DNA of 64,000 nucleotides from JAIBJN01 sp963775505 (GTDB lineage Bacteria; Actinomycetota; Thermoleophilia; Gaiellales; Gaiellaceae): contig CAVZIL010000007.1 in NCBI GenBank assembly GCA_963775505.1, forward strand, positions 558,001 to 622,000. The letters are read 5' to 3'. The notes under the pieces were generated by a model, which did not search any database, had not been told where the DNA came from, and was given only the letters and a program-made list of their open reading frames with translations. Below, piece after piece: positions 8,082 through 16,509 of this stretch (its first letter is position 1; every line of letters starts with the position of its first letter). The translations under genes were made by a program, and so were the position numbers.

Positions 8082-9104
8082 TCATATTCGGTCGCGGTCG
8101 GCGGCGACCGGCTGCGGGTCGTGCGGCAAATCGCCGTTCTCTTCCTCCGGCCGCTGCCTCCCCTTGATCTCGTCCTCGGCGCCCTGCACGTGGTGGCGCC
8201 AGCGCAGCGTTCCCAGCATGAGCAGGATCGCGCCGAAGCCGATCGCGACGTTGACGATCGTGACGACGAGCTGCTGGCCGAAGCTGAACGCGAGGATGGT
8301 CGAGCTGGCAGCGGCGCCGGCGAGCGCGAAGACGAGAATGGCCTGCTGGGTCCCCGCGCCACCCGGCGTGAACGGGAGCAGCGTGGAGAGGCCGCCGACG
8401 ACGAGCACGGCGAGCGTCGTCTCGGCGGTCGCGTCGACATGGAAGGCGCGGAGGAAGAAGAAGGTCGACGCGACGCGGGCCGCCCAGCTTCCGGCCTGCC
8501 AGGAGACGACCTCGCGCAGGTAGACCCGCCAGTCGTGCAGGATGGCGAACCCGAGCGCGAGCTTCTGCCTGAACGCGGTCACGTGGCGCGAGGCCCAGGC
8601 GATGAGGACGATCAGCCCGCCGAGCAGCAGGCACCAGATGAAGACGGCGATTCGCGGGTGTTCGACCACGAACGCCCAGTCGAACGCTGGGAGCCGCGGG
8701 AGGTCGGGCACGCCCGGCAGAAGCCCCATCTGGATCGCGACGAGGAAGAGCACCGAGGCGACCGCGAAGTCGAAGAGCGTCTCGACGACGAGGCTCGACG
8801 CCAGCGTCGGGTAGCTCGACCCTTCGATGCGGTGCCTGGCGATGTAGAGCTTGACGACGTCGCCGCCGCGGGCCGGCACGATCGCGTTCACGCCGACCCC
8901 GGCCATGTAGGCCCCAAACGTGCTCCAGTAGCGCACCTTCGTCTCCGGGTAGGCGGCCTGGAGGATGTTCTGCCACGCCCGCACGCGCAGGAGGAGGCGC
9001 AGGACGTGGAACGCGACGGCAAGGAGCAGCGCGCCCCAGGCGACGGCCGCGAACGCCTTGAAGAAGGCCTCCGACGCGTCGAGGAAGGCGCGAACGTCGT
9101 CCAC
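8082..9104 (-). CDS. flippase-like membrane protein (LPG synthase TM / UPF0104 family)
   Basis: Integral membrane protein of 340 aa with about eight hydrophobic segments. It carries the family hallmarks YMAGVGVNAIVPARGGDVVK (residues about 65-85) and LLPFTPGGAGTQQA (residues about 240-255). These occur in the N-terminal flippase domain of MprF-like proteins and in the stand-alone relatives known as lysylphosphatidylglycerol synthase TM region proteins. No C-terminal aminoacyl-transferase domain is present, so lipid aminoacylation is unlikely; movement of a lipid or glycolipid is a guess from the family. The GTG start is preceded by TATCGT and 6 nt, with no SD. Confidence 0.85.
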   Translation of the reverse strand: MDDVRAFLDASEAFFKAFAAVAWGALLLAVAFHVLRLLLRVRAWQNILQAAYPETKVRYWSTFGAYMAGVGVNAIVPARGGDVVKLYIARHRIEGSSYPTLASSLVVETLFDFAVASVLFLVAIQMGLLPGVPDLPRLPAFDWAFVVEHPRIAVFIWCLLLGGLIVLIAWASRHVTAFRQKLALGFAILHDWRVYLREVVSWQAGSWAARVASTFFFLRAFHVDATAETTLAVLVVGGLSTLLPFTPGGAGTQQAILVFALAGAAASSTILAFSFGQQLVVTIVNVAIGFGAILLMLGTLRWRHHVQGAEDEIKGRQRPEEENGDLPHDPQPVAADRDRI

Positions 9105-9116
9105 GTCTTGACGATA
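9105..9116 (-). promoter_or_regulatory. leaderless -10 box of the flippase gene
   Basis: TATCGT (9116-9111 on -) followed by CAAGAC and then the GTG start. It follows the TAnnnT-N6-start pattern seen at several genes in the window. Confidence 0.5.
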
Positions 9117-9147
9117 GCGCCGAGGCTGGCGGGCGGCGGGTTAGGTG

Positions 9148-9456
9148 CTAGATCCCGGGCGAGTTGGGGCGAAGCTCGACGACGAGCTCGCAGTCGAGCG
9201 CATGCGCGAGCTTCAGGAGGGTGTCGATGCGGGGAGGGCGTCCGCCCGACTCGAGCCTCGCGATCGCCGACTGCGTCGTGCCGCAGATCTCGGCGAGCTC
9301 GGCCTGGGAGAGCCCGAGCTCACGGCGCCGGTCGGCGACCTGCCCCGCGATCTGCGCGAAGAGCCAGCCGTCCTGCGCGCCCGCGAGACGCTCGCGCAGC
9401 CGCTCGACGGCGCTGTCGATCGCCCGGCGGCGCTCGTCCTTCGTCCGGTTGCTCAT
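9148..9456 (-). CDS. XRE-type helix-turn-helix protein
   Basis: Small DNA-binding protein (about 102 aa from ATG 9456) with a Cro/C1-type HTH: RRELGLSQAELAEICGTTQS, then AIARLESGGRPPRIDTLLKLAHAL. The N-terminal helix resembles antitoxin-side HTH proteins of RelE/HigB systems, but no toxin gene lies next to it, so an orphan regulator is more likely. I prefer ATG 9456 over ATG 9465 because TAGCAT lies 7 nt upstream of it, matching the leaderless pattern. The target is unknown. Confidence 0.8.
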   Translation of the reverse strand: MSNRTKDERRRAIDSAVERLRERLAGAQDGWLFAQIAGQVADRRRELGLSQAELAEICGTTQSAIARLESGGRPPRIDTLLKLAHALDCELVVELRPNSPGI

Positions 9457-9469
9457 CGCACTCATGCTA
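9457..9469 (-). promoter_or_regulatory. leaderless -10 box of the XRE gene
   Basis: TAGCAT (9469-9464 on -), spacer GAGTGCG, then ATG 9456. It supports the second ATG as the start. Confidence 0.45.
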
Positions 9470-9550
9470 TCGATCAGGGCGCATCCAGGCGAAGAAAGGA
9501 CGGGGCGTCGATTGCCGCCCCGCCCTCACGAGTGACACGGTGTTACGTGG

Positions 9551-10311
9551 CTACGACGCGTCCGGCTTGAAGAGGCCGACTGCCGCGCCCGTCGCGTCCG
9601 CGATGACCGCCAAACGGCCGACAGTCATGACGTCCGTCGGCTCCATGAAGACCATGGTCGAGCCGAGGCTCTTGGCCTTCTCCACCGTGGCGTCGACGTC
9701 CTCGACTCCGAGGTACGTGAGCCAGGCGGGGGGCATGCCTTCGGCCTGCGGCGGGAGCGGCATGCACCCGGCGCGGTCGGTGCCGCCCGCTGTGAAGAGC
9801 GTGTAATCACCCCGTTGCCCATGTCCATGTCGCGGCTCTCCCAGCCGACGACCTCGCCGTAGAAGGCCTTCGCGCCCTCGACATCGGTGGTCATCAGCTC
9901 GTCCCAGACGAACACCCCCTCAGCCGGCGTCCAGCTTGCGTCCGCTGGCGTGAAGAGCGACAGCACCGCGCCCTGGGGGTCGGCGACGACGACCATGCGC
10001 CCGACATCAGGGATGTCCATCGCCGGCGCGACGATCCGACCGCCCGCGGACTCGGCCCGTGCGGCCGCGTCGTCGACGTCTCCCACCGCGACGTGGCCGA
10101 GCCAGTGCGCCGGCGCCCCGCCTTGCGCGGGCCCGAAGCCTCCGTGCTGCGCCTCGCCGACCTTGATCATCGGGTAGTCCATCTCGCCCGGCTTCCAGAC
10201 CTCGATCTCCCAGCCGAGGAGCTCGCTGTAGAAGCTGTGCGCGGCTGCCGGGTCGCCAGACATGTGGTCGTGCCACACGAAGCGCCCTACCGCTGTCTCG
10301 ACGGTGCTCAT
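9551..10311 (-). CDS. two-domain VOC (glyoxalase-like) protein, frameshifted
   Basis: Member of the vicinal oxygen chelate superfamily with two tandem domains, similar in layout to the mycobacterial CFP-30B/27-kDa antigen proteins. Domain 1 begins VGRFVWHDHMSGDPAAAHSF, and domain 2 begins EGVFVWDELMTTDVEGAKAF. The reading frame breaks near 9808-9813: GNGV runs into the wrong frame, while the correct continuation (YTLFTAGGTDRAGCMPLPP to GLFKPDAS) is one frame over. A single missing base in the GGGG run would explain it. The start ATG 10311 has a good SD (GGAAGGAG). Enzyme activity is unknown. Confidence 0.75.
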
Positions 10312-10373
10312 GTCCCCGTCTCCTTCCGTCGTTTCCAGTCGGCCACGCTAGTCGGCATACTTCGGAAAAGCAA

Positions 10374-11033
10374 GTGTCGAATTCTGATTACGAAGTGGTG
10401 AGGGACCGGACGTACGGGCAGTACTGTGGCCTCGCGAAGGCCCTCGACCTCGTCGGGGAGCGCTGGGCGTTGCTCGTCGTCCGCGAACTCCTCCTCGGCC
10501 CCAAGCGGTTCACCGATCTCCTGGACGGCCTTCCCGGGGTGAGCACGAACGTCCTTGCCACGCGCCTTCGCCAGCTCGAGCGCGCCGGAGTCGTGGAGCG
10601 CGCCCGGCTGCCGCCCCCCGCCGCGTCCTCGGTCTACGAGTTGACGGCCTACGGCCGCGGGCTCGAGCCGGCCGTCGCCGCGCTCGGGCGCTGGGGAGCG
10701 GCCTCGCTCGGCTCCCGCGACCCCGGCCAGGCCCTGCGCTCCCACTGGCTCGCGCTCGCCCTCAAGGCCTTCTTCCACCCGGAGGCGGCGGTCGGGCTCT
10801 CCCGCGAGTACGAGGTTCGCCTCGCGGAGGGGGAGTTCCGGCTGGCGCTCTCCGACGGCTCGCTCCAGGTCGTGCCCGGCCCTGCCGAGGCCGCCGACCT
10901 CGTGCTCGAGGCCGACGACGACGCGCTCGTGGGAGTGCTCGCGGGCCAGCTCGACGCATCGGCGCTGACTCTCGTGGAAGGCGACGCTTCGGAGCTTCGC
11001 CGCTTCGTCGAGCTCTTCCGCTTTACGAGCTAG
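10374..11033 (+). CDS. HxlR-type winged-helix regulator with SCP2-like C-terminal domain
   Basis: Transcription regulator of 219 aa. Residues 15-100 are an HxlR/MarR-like winged helix (YGQYCGLAKALDLVGERWAL, then RFTDLLDGLPGVSTNVLATR, then GVVERARLPPPAASSVYELT). The C-terminal half (EVRLAEGEFRLALSDGSLQV to ASALTLVEGDASELRRF) resembles a sterol-carrier-like SCP2 fold, a pairing known in actinobacteria. It is divergent from the VOC gene (starts 62 bp apart), which suggests it controls that gene. Its stop overlaps the stop of the convergent MFS gene by 4 bp. Confidence 0.85.
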   Translation: MSNSDYEVVRDRTYGQYCGLAKALDLVGERWALLVVRELLLGPKRFTDLLDGLPGVSTNVLATRLRQLERAGVVERARLPPPAASSVYELTAYGRGLEPAVAALGRWGAASLGSRDPGQALRSHWLALALKAFFHPEAAVGLSREYEVRLAEGEFRLALSDGSLQVVPGPAEAADLVLEADDDALVGVLAGQLDASALTLVEGDASELRRFVELFRFTS

Positions 11034-12373
11034 GCCAGCCGGGCTCCGCGCGTCTCCCTGCCGAGGAACGTGAGAAGGCCGCCGGCGACCATCACGAGCG
11101 CGACGAACGTGAGCGACCAGACTGTGTCCCCCGACCAGTCGATCAGCGCGCCGAAGAGGTACGGCGCCCCGATCGCGGCACCCTTGCCCACGCCTTCGGC
11201 GATTCCGAAGGCACTCGAGCGCAGGCGAGTGGGGAAGAGCTCCGCGGTGAACGGATAGACCGCGCCCCAGGCGCCGAGGTTGAAGAAGCCGACGAAGAAG
11301 AGCGAGGCGACATAGACCGGCGCGGAGTCAGCCACAGCGAAGGCAAACGCCGAGACGCCGCCCAGGCAGAGGAACGACGCGAGCGTGGGCTTGCGACCGA
11401 TCCGCTCGACGAGCCAGAGCGCGGCGGCATAGCCGGGGAACTGGGAGAGCGCCGAGAGCGCGAGGAGAAGGTAGACGTCGACCGTGAACCGCTCCTCCGT
11501 CTGTAGGACGAAAGGCAGCCAGAGGAAGAGGCCGTAGTAGGAGATGTTGAGCGTGACCCAGACCACGAGGACGAGAGCGGTCGACGATCGCAGTCGTTCG
11601 GACGCGAGCTCACGGAGCGACGTGCTCGACTCCTTCGGCGCCTCGATCTCACCGGCCGCGACGTCTTTCCCAGTGATCTGCGAAAGGACCTGAGCCGCTT
11701 CCTGCCGCTGCCCGGAACGGGCGAGAAAGTATGGACTCTCAGGCAGGGTCAAGCGGGCAACGAACGCGAGGAACGCGGGGAAGGCTGCCGCGAGGAACAA
11801 GAAGCGCCAACCGTTGTCCCCGCCCACCTGGACCAGGAAGATCCACGAGAGTGCGGTGGCAATCAGAAGGCCGACCGGCCAGAAGAGGTCGAGGAGAACG
11901 AGGAACCGTCCTCGACGCTGAGGAGGGAGGTACTCGGCGAGCAGCGCCGGGTCGACGACGAGGACTCCGCCCAGCCCGATCCCCGCGAGGAAGCGAAGGC
12001 CGGACAACGACCACGGTCCCCAGGCGAACGCGGTCAGCGCGGTGAAGGCCGCGTACCAGAGGATCGACGCCTGAAAGATCCGGCGCCGGCCGATCCTGTC
12101 CGACAGCCGTCCGAGGACGAGGGCGCCGACGAGCGAGCCGCCGAGCGCGGAGGCGGCGATCCAGCCGGCCATGCTGCCCGAGAGGCCCCAGATGGACGTG
12201 AACACCGGAACCGTGAACCCGACGATCAGGATCTCCATCGCCACGAACGTCCAGGCGGCGCCGGTGACGAGCACCGCCTTGCGATGAAAGGGCGTGAAGC
12301 CGGTCGTCCTGAGGACGTCCTCCACGTCGCGCCGTGGGCTGAGCGGAGCTCCGATCTCCATGTTCAGGGTCAC
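11030..12373 (-). CDS. MFS transporter (sugar/aromatic-acid porter type)
   Basis: A 447-aa secondary carrier with about 12 hydrophobic segments. The MFS motif in the loop between helices 2 and 3 is GRLSDRIGRRRIFQ. The equivalent loop in the second half holds ERIGRKPTLA. PESPYFLARSGQ after helix 6 is typical of sugar-porter and AAHS/NiaP-like families. The substrate is not evident. The GTG start at 12373 has TAAACT 6 nt upstream and no SD, so it is probably leaderless. Confidence 0.87.
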   Translation of the reverse strand: MTLNMEIGAPLSPRRDVEDVLRTTGFTPFHRKAVLVTGAAWTFVAMEILIVGFTVPVFTSIWGLSGSMAGWIAASALGGSLVGALVLGRLSDRIGRRRIFQASILWYAAFTALTAFAWGPWSLSGLRFLAGIGLGGVLVVDPALLAEYLPPQRRGRFLVLLDLFWPVGLLIATALSWIFLVQVGGDNGWRFLFLAAAFPAFLAFVARLTLPESPYFLARSGQRQEAAQVLSQITGKDVAAGEIEAPKESSTSLRELASERLRSSTALVLVVWVTLNISYYGLFLWLPFVLQTEERFTVDVYLLLALSALSQFPGYAAALWLVERIGRKPTLASFLCLGGVSAFAFAVADSAPVYVASLFFVGFFNLGAWGAVYPFTAELFPTRLRSSAFGIAEGVGKGAAIGAPYLFGALIDWSGDTVWSLTFVALVMVAGGLLTFLGRETRGARLA

Positions 12374-12385
12374 AGCGATAGTTTA
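12374..12385 (-). promoter_or_regulatory. leaderless -10 box of the MFS gene
   Basis: TAAACT (12385-12380 on -), spacer ATCGCT, then GTG 12373. Confidence 0.5.
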
Positions 12386-12452
12386 CGACTGGAAGGCGAT
12401 AACTCGGACGCCGGATTGTATCCCGCGGTGCCCCGTGCGCGCCGAGCGAGGG

Positions 12453-13544
12453 TCAGCCAGCGGCGAGGCGGTAGACGGAGCCCGCCTGCGAGACGAGGTA
12501 GAGCTCGCCGCGCGTGTCCTCGCCGAACGAGCTGAGCAGGGTCAGCTCGATCCGCTCGCGGCGGACGTCGGTTGCCCTGCCGTCCACGACGCTGAGGCTC
12601 CAGACCGTTCCCGAGCAGTAGTCGCCGTAGAAGTAGCGCCCCTGGACGGCCGGAACGTCGGCGCCGCGATAGACGTACCCGCCGGTGATCGAGCAGCCGG
12701 CGTCGTGCCCGTAGGTCGCGATCGGCTCGACGAGGGCGCCGTGGTCCGTGAGCTCCTTGTCCTCGACCCGTTCCTCTCCCTCGAAGACGTCCCAGCCGAA
12801 GTTGAGGGGCCACGCGGTCCCGGCCGGCACGTAGTCGACCTCCTCCCACCGATCCTGCCCCACGTCGCCGATGTAGAGATCGCCGTTCGCGCGGTCGAAC
12901 GAGAAACGCCACGGGTTCCTGAGGCCGTTCGCCGCGATCGTCCAGTCGGCGTCGGGCCGGTCGACGTCGACTCGCAGGAGCTTGCCGAGCCGTGTCCCGA
13001 GATCCTGCGACCGATCTTCGGGGTCGAAGGCGGCGCCGCCGTCGCCGAGCCCGAGGTAGAGGAGGCCGTCGGGGCCGAAGGCGAGCTGGCCGCCGTTGTG
13101 GTTCGGATACGGCTGGTCGACGGCGAGGAGCTCGCGGACGCGCTCGGGAGCGGCCTCGCCCGCCCGGTACTCGACCACCCTCGTGTCGCCGTCCAGGTTC
13201 GAGTAGTGGACGTAGAAGCGCGGGTCCTCCGGGAAGCCGGGGTGGAGGGCGAGCGCGAGGAGGCCCTGCTCGCCGCCCGACTTCACCTCGCCGCGGATGT
13301 CGAGGAACGGCCGCGGCTCGACCACGGAGCCCCTGAGCACGCGGATCGTGCCTTCCTGCTCGACCACATAGAGCGTTCCCGGCTCCGGCCCGGCGACGAC
13401 CTGCATCGGGGCGTCGAAGCCCCGCGCGACCTCCACGAGGCTGAGCCGCTCCGGCGAGGTGGGAAGCTGCGGGGTCGTCGACGGCTCCTCGCCGGCGCAG
13501 GCCGTGACGAGGACGAGCCCGAGCCCGAGAGCCAGCCTGCGCAC
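12453..13544 (-). CDS. PQQ-dependent sugar dehydrogenase (GSDH family) lipoprotein
   Basis: Extracytoplasmic six-bladed beta-propeller of the soluble glucose/sorbosone (aldose sugar) dehydrogenase family, 363 aa. A lipoprotein signal ends LVLVTACAGE, so it is probably anchored to the outer face of the membrane. Propeller landmarks are YPNHNGGQLAFGPDGLLYLG, LRNPWRFSFDRANGDLYIGD and SITGGYVYRG. It is the last gene of a minus-strand operon, 6 bp behind the FAD oxidoreductase gene. PQQ use and the actual substrate are inferred from the family only; no PQQ biosynthesis genes are in the window. Confidence 0.88.
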   Translation of the reverse strand: MRRLALGLGLVLVTACAGEEPSTTPQLPTSPERLSLVEVARGFDAPMQVVAGPEPGTLYVVEQEGTIRVLRGSVVEPRPFLDIRGEVKSGGEQGLLALALHPGFPEDPRFYVHYSNLDGDTRVVEYRAGEAAPERVRELLAVDQPYPNHNGGQLAFGPDGLLYLGLGDGGAAFDPEDRSQDLGTRLGKLLRVDVDRPDADWTIAANGLRNPWRFSFDRANGDLYIGDVGQDRWEEVDYVPAGTAWPLNFGWDVFEGEERVEDKELTDHGALVEPIATYGHDAGCSITGGYVYRGADVPAVQGRYFYGDYCSGTVWSLSVVDGRATDVRRERIELTLLSSFGEDTRGELYLVSQAGSVYRLAAG

Positions 13545-13550
13545 GGTCGG

Positions 13551-15014
13551 CTATCCGGGCGTGGTCGACATCGCGGGCGGCTCCGGCGCGTGCGCGTAGG
13601 GATGCTCGTCGGGCACCCGCTCCTCGTGGTAGGCGCTGTCCGCGTTCACCGCCCAGATGTCATGGGCGGCGTCCGCGACGAGGTTGTCCACGGCTCTGAT
13701 CGCGGTCAGCATCGAGTGGTCGGAGTTGTTATAGCGGTGGAGTCCGTTTCGCCCCACCTGCTGGAGGTTCTCCAGGCCGTCGAGCCACCGGCGGACGACG
13801 AGGAGCCGCTCGGCGTAGCGCTCGTCGTAGACCGGGTAGGCCTTCGGCACGCGCTCCACGTAGCCGCGCTCGACGCACGCCTCGCCTGCAAGCCCCAGGC
13901 GGTCGAGCTCGGCGGCCGCGAGCTCGACGAGTCCGTCGTCGTCGGTCTCCCAGAGGTCGTCCCCTTCGAAGCAGAAGTACTCGAGCCCGATGCAGATTCG
14001 GTCCTCCTGCGGCACCATCCAGGGGCTCCAGGAGCGGTAGTTCTGAATCCGGCCGACGCGCACCGCGGGATCGTGCACGTAGACCCAGTTGTCGGGGAAC
14101 GGGTCGTCGCCCTGCAGCACGAGCGCGACGGTGAGGAAGTCGCGGTAGCCGAGGCCTCGCGCCGCCTGGAGGGCGTCGGACGGCGGCGCCGGGTTCGTCA
14201 TCTCAGCGACCGCCCGGAGCGGGAGGGAGGAGACCACGTGGTCGCACGGCAGCAGCTCGCCCGCCGTCTCCACGGCGATGACCCGCGGGCCCTCGCACTC
14301 GATCCGATCCACGGGGACGTCGGTTCGCACCCGGCCGCCCAGGTCATCGATCCGCGCCGCCATCGCCTCCCACATCTGACCCGGCCCGTAGCGCGGGTAG
14401 TGGAACTCGCGGATGAGGCTCTTCACCTCTCCCGGCCGCCCGCCGAAGAGCGCATCCTTCGCCGCCGTCCGCAGCGAGAGCCCTTTGATCCGCTGGGCGG
14501 CCCACTCGGCGCGGATCTCGGAACCGGGGACGCCCCAGACCTTCTCCGTATAGGTGCGGAAGAAGAGGTCGTAGAGCCGTCTGCCGAAGCGGTTCGAGAC
14601 CCACTCCTCCAGGCTCTGCTCGTCGCCCTTGCGCCGGGGGACAGTGGCGAGGTACGAGACCAGGCAGCGCGAGAGCTCGACCGGCCCGAGCTTGCGCACC
14701 ACGTCGCCGGCCGAGAGGGGGTAGTCGAGGAAGCGACCGTTCCAGTAGATGCGCGAGAGGCGCGGACGCAGCAGGAGCTCCCCGCCGAGCACCTCGAGCC
14801 AGAGCGACTCCACCTCGGGGCTCTTCGTAAAGAAGCGATGGCCCCCGAGGTCGAAGCGGTAGCCGTCGCGCACCACCGTCTTCGCCAGCCCGCCGACCTG
14901 CTCCTCGGCCTCGAGCACGAGCACGGGGTGGTCGAGCTTGGCGAGGAGGTAGGCGGCCGTGAGCCCCGCAGGGCCCGCGCCGAGCACGAGCGTCCGGGGT
15001 TCGTTAGCTCCCAT
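13551..15014 (-). CDS. NAD(P)/FAD-dependent oxidoreductase, UDP-galactopyranose-mutase-like
   Basis: Flavoprotein of 487 aa. It starts with the dinucleotide-binding motif VLGAGPAGLTAAYLLAKL, then VLEAEEQVGGLAKTV and FDLGGHRFFTKSPEVESLW. The C-terminal FAD segment is LQQVGRNGLHRYNNSDHSML. The middle region (FFRTYTEKVWGVP) is typical of the amine-oxidase-like/UGM-like proteins found beside glycosyltransferases. ATG 15014 overlaps the end of the upstream glycosyltransferase gene by 11 bp, so the two are coupled. A role in making or modifying an envelope sugar or lipid-linked sugar is inferred from that context. Confidence 0.85.
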   Translation of the reverse strand: MGANEPRTLVLGAGPAGLTAAYLLAKLDHPVLVLEAEEQVGGLAKTVVRDGYRFDLGGHRFFTKSPEVESLWLEVLGGELLLRPRLSRIYWNGRFLDYPLSAGDVVRKLGPVELSRCLVSYLATVPRRKGDEQSLEEWVSNRFGRRLYDLFFRTYTEKVWGVPGSEIRAEWAAQRIKGLSLRTAAKDALFGGRPGEVKSLIREFHYPRYGPGQMWEAMAARIDDLGGRVRTDVPVDRIECEGPRVIAVETAGELLPCDHVVSSLPLRAVAEMTNPAPPSDALQAARGLGYRDFLTVALVLQGDDPFPDNWVYVHDPAVRVGRIQNYRSWSPWMVPQEDRICIGLEYFCFEGDDLWETDDDGLVELAAAELDRLGLAGEACVERGYVERVPKAYPVYDERYAERLLVVRRWLDGLENLQQVGRNGLHRYNNSDHSMLTAIRAVDNLVADAAHDIWAVNADSAYHEERVPDEHPYAHAPEPPAMSTTPG

Positions 15015-16509
15015 GGCTCTCCTCGCCGGCCTTCGCATAGAGCGTGAGTCGAACGCTCGTCCTCGTGGTGCGCGCTTCGGGAACCGCCCTCTGGAGCAGT
15101 CGGAGACGGGGGTCGGCGCCGAGTGCGAGCGTCCACTCGTCCGAGCGGAGCGCAACGAGGCGCGTCCAGGGCGCGCTCCAGCGGCCGTCCCCGGTCTCCG
15201 GCGCAACGAGGAGGACGCGCGTGCCCGGCGGCAACGAGTCGAGCAGCGGAGCCAGGGTCAGCTCCGGCTGCGTCGTCCGCAGGCGTGAGAGGGCATCGCG
15301 CCAGTCCATGACGGCGGGGTCGGCGACGGGTCCCAGCGGCGTGGCGAAGCGAAGGCCGTCCGGCAGGTAGTGCGCGAGAACGGGCACCTGCTCGGGCTGG
15401 GTGCTGACGACGAGGTCGCCGGGCTCCAGGCTCGTCGCGGCGACGCTCGAGATATCTGCGACGTTGCTCTTCTCGCCTGGATTCAAGTCGAGCGCCCACG
15501 CGCAGGAGATCGCCGCTGCCGCGACGACGCCCGGCGGCCCGATTCGGACGAGCGCCGCTCCCGCCAGGAGGAGGAGCGGGCCCACGAGGACGGCGAGATA
15601 GCGGAGCGCCCAGCCCGGCTCGAGGAGTGCGCTCGTCCAGGCTGACGTCAGGGTGACGACGGCCAGCACCCCGAGCGCCTGGAGCGCCCGGCGCTCGCCC
15701 ACGTCGATCGCAACCCGGGAGGCGATCGCGGCCGCGACGGCGAGGGCGACCGCAGCGACGAGCCCGGCTGCGGGCGGCGGGCTCGACCACGGGGCGCCGG
15801 TGTGCTGCAGCTGGAAGGCGAAGGTCGGCGCCCAGAAGCCGAACGCGATCGCCACGAAGCCGAACGCGAGTGCGCCGTCCAGAACCAGCTCGCGCCTCTC
15901 CTCGTACGCCGCCGAGACGACGAGCGCGGCGAGCCCGGCAAGAGCGCCCAGCGCGAAGAAGAGCGCCCAGTAATGCGTGTACAGGAGGAGCGCGAGGAGC
16001 CCGGCGAACGCAGGGACGTAGCGCCTGCGCCGGAGCGCGAACGCATGGACGAACGACGCCGTCGCCAACACGGAGAGGAGCGCCACGAGGGCGTACATCC
16101 GTGCCTCCTGCGCGTGCATCGTCAGGAACGGCAGCACCGCCGCGGCGGCCGCGCAGATCCAGCCCGCTGTCCGGCCGAAGAGGCTCCAGCCGGCCCAGAG
16201 CGCGCCCGGGATGGCCAGCAGCGCGAAGACGAGCGACGGAAAGCGCAACGCCGCCTCGCTCGTGCCCGCGAGCTCCGTCCAGGCGTGGAGCAGGAGGTAG
16301 TACGCGGGCGGCGACCCGTCCTGGCGGAGGAGGCCCGGAATCTCGCCGGCGGGCTGCGAGGCGATCCCCGCCGAGATCCCTTCGTCGATCCAGAGGGACG
16401 CGTCCAGAGCGCGGGTACGGAGGAACGCAGAGAAGGCGAGCAGGGCCAGGAGCCCCATGAGCGCCCAGGCCGGGCGGGCTAGGCGGTGCACGCTGCGTGC
16501 ACCTCCCAT
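15004..16509 (-). CDS. polytopic membrane glycosyltransferase-like protein (GT39/PMT-type fold)
   Basis: About 501 aa with some eleven hydrophobic helices. The first luminal loop has the acidic motif LWIDEGISAGIASQ, as in Pmt/ArnT-like enzymes, followed by DGSPPAYYLLLHAW and HAQEARMYALVALL. These features fit family-39-like transferases that use polyprenyl-phosphate sugars. The C-terminal 150 residues are soluble. I chose ATG 16509 (MGGARSVHRLARPAW), which overlaps the upstream gene by 31 bp; ATG near 16458 (MGLLALLAF) is the alternative. The acceptor and sugar are unknown. Confidence 0.75.
   Translation of the reverse strand: MGGARSVHRLARPAWALMGLLALLAFSAFLRTRALDASLWIDEGISAGIASQPAGEIPGLLRQDGSPPAYYLLLHAWTELAGTSEAALRFPSLVFALLAIPGALWAGWSLFGRTAGWICAAAAAVLPFLTMHAQEARMYALVALLSVLATASFVHAFALRRRRYVPAFAGLLALLLYTHYWALFFALGALAGLAALVVSAAYEERRELVLDGALAFGFVAIAFGFWAPTFAFQLQHTGAPWSSPPPAAGLVAAVALAVAAAIASRVAIDVGERRALQALGVLAVVTLTSAWTSALLEPGWALRYLAVLVGPLLLLAGAALVRIGPPGVVAAAAISCAWALDLNPGEKSNVADISSVAATSLEPGDLVVSTQPEQVPVLAHYLPDGLRFATPLGPVADPAVMDWRDALSRLRTTQPELTLAPLLDSLPPGTRVLLVAPETGDGRWSAPWTRLVALRSDEWTLALGADPRLRLLQRAVPEARTTRTSVRLTLYAKAGEESHGS

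Noticed and set aside
9148..9456. Antitoxin of a toxin-antitoxin pair
   Set aside because: The HTH protein has no small toxin-like gene on either side (neighbours are a flippase-like and a VOC gene).
12294..15047. Very long + strand open frame (over 900 codons), and similar ones at 16497-20372 and 58607-61387
   Set aside because: They run antisense across several well-supported minus-strand genes and show no domain; they are GC-driven shadows.
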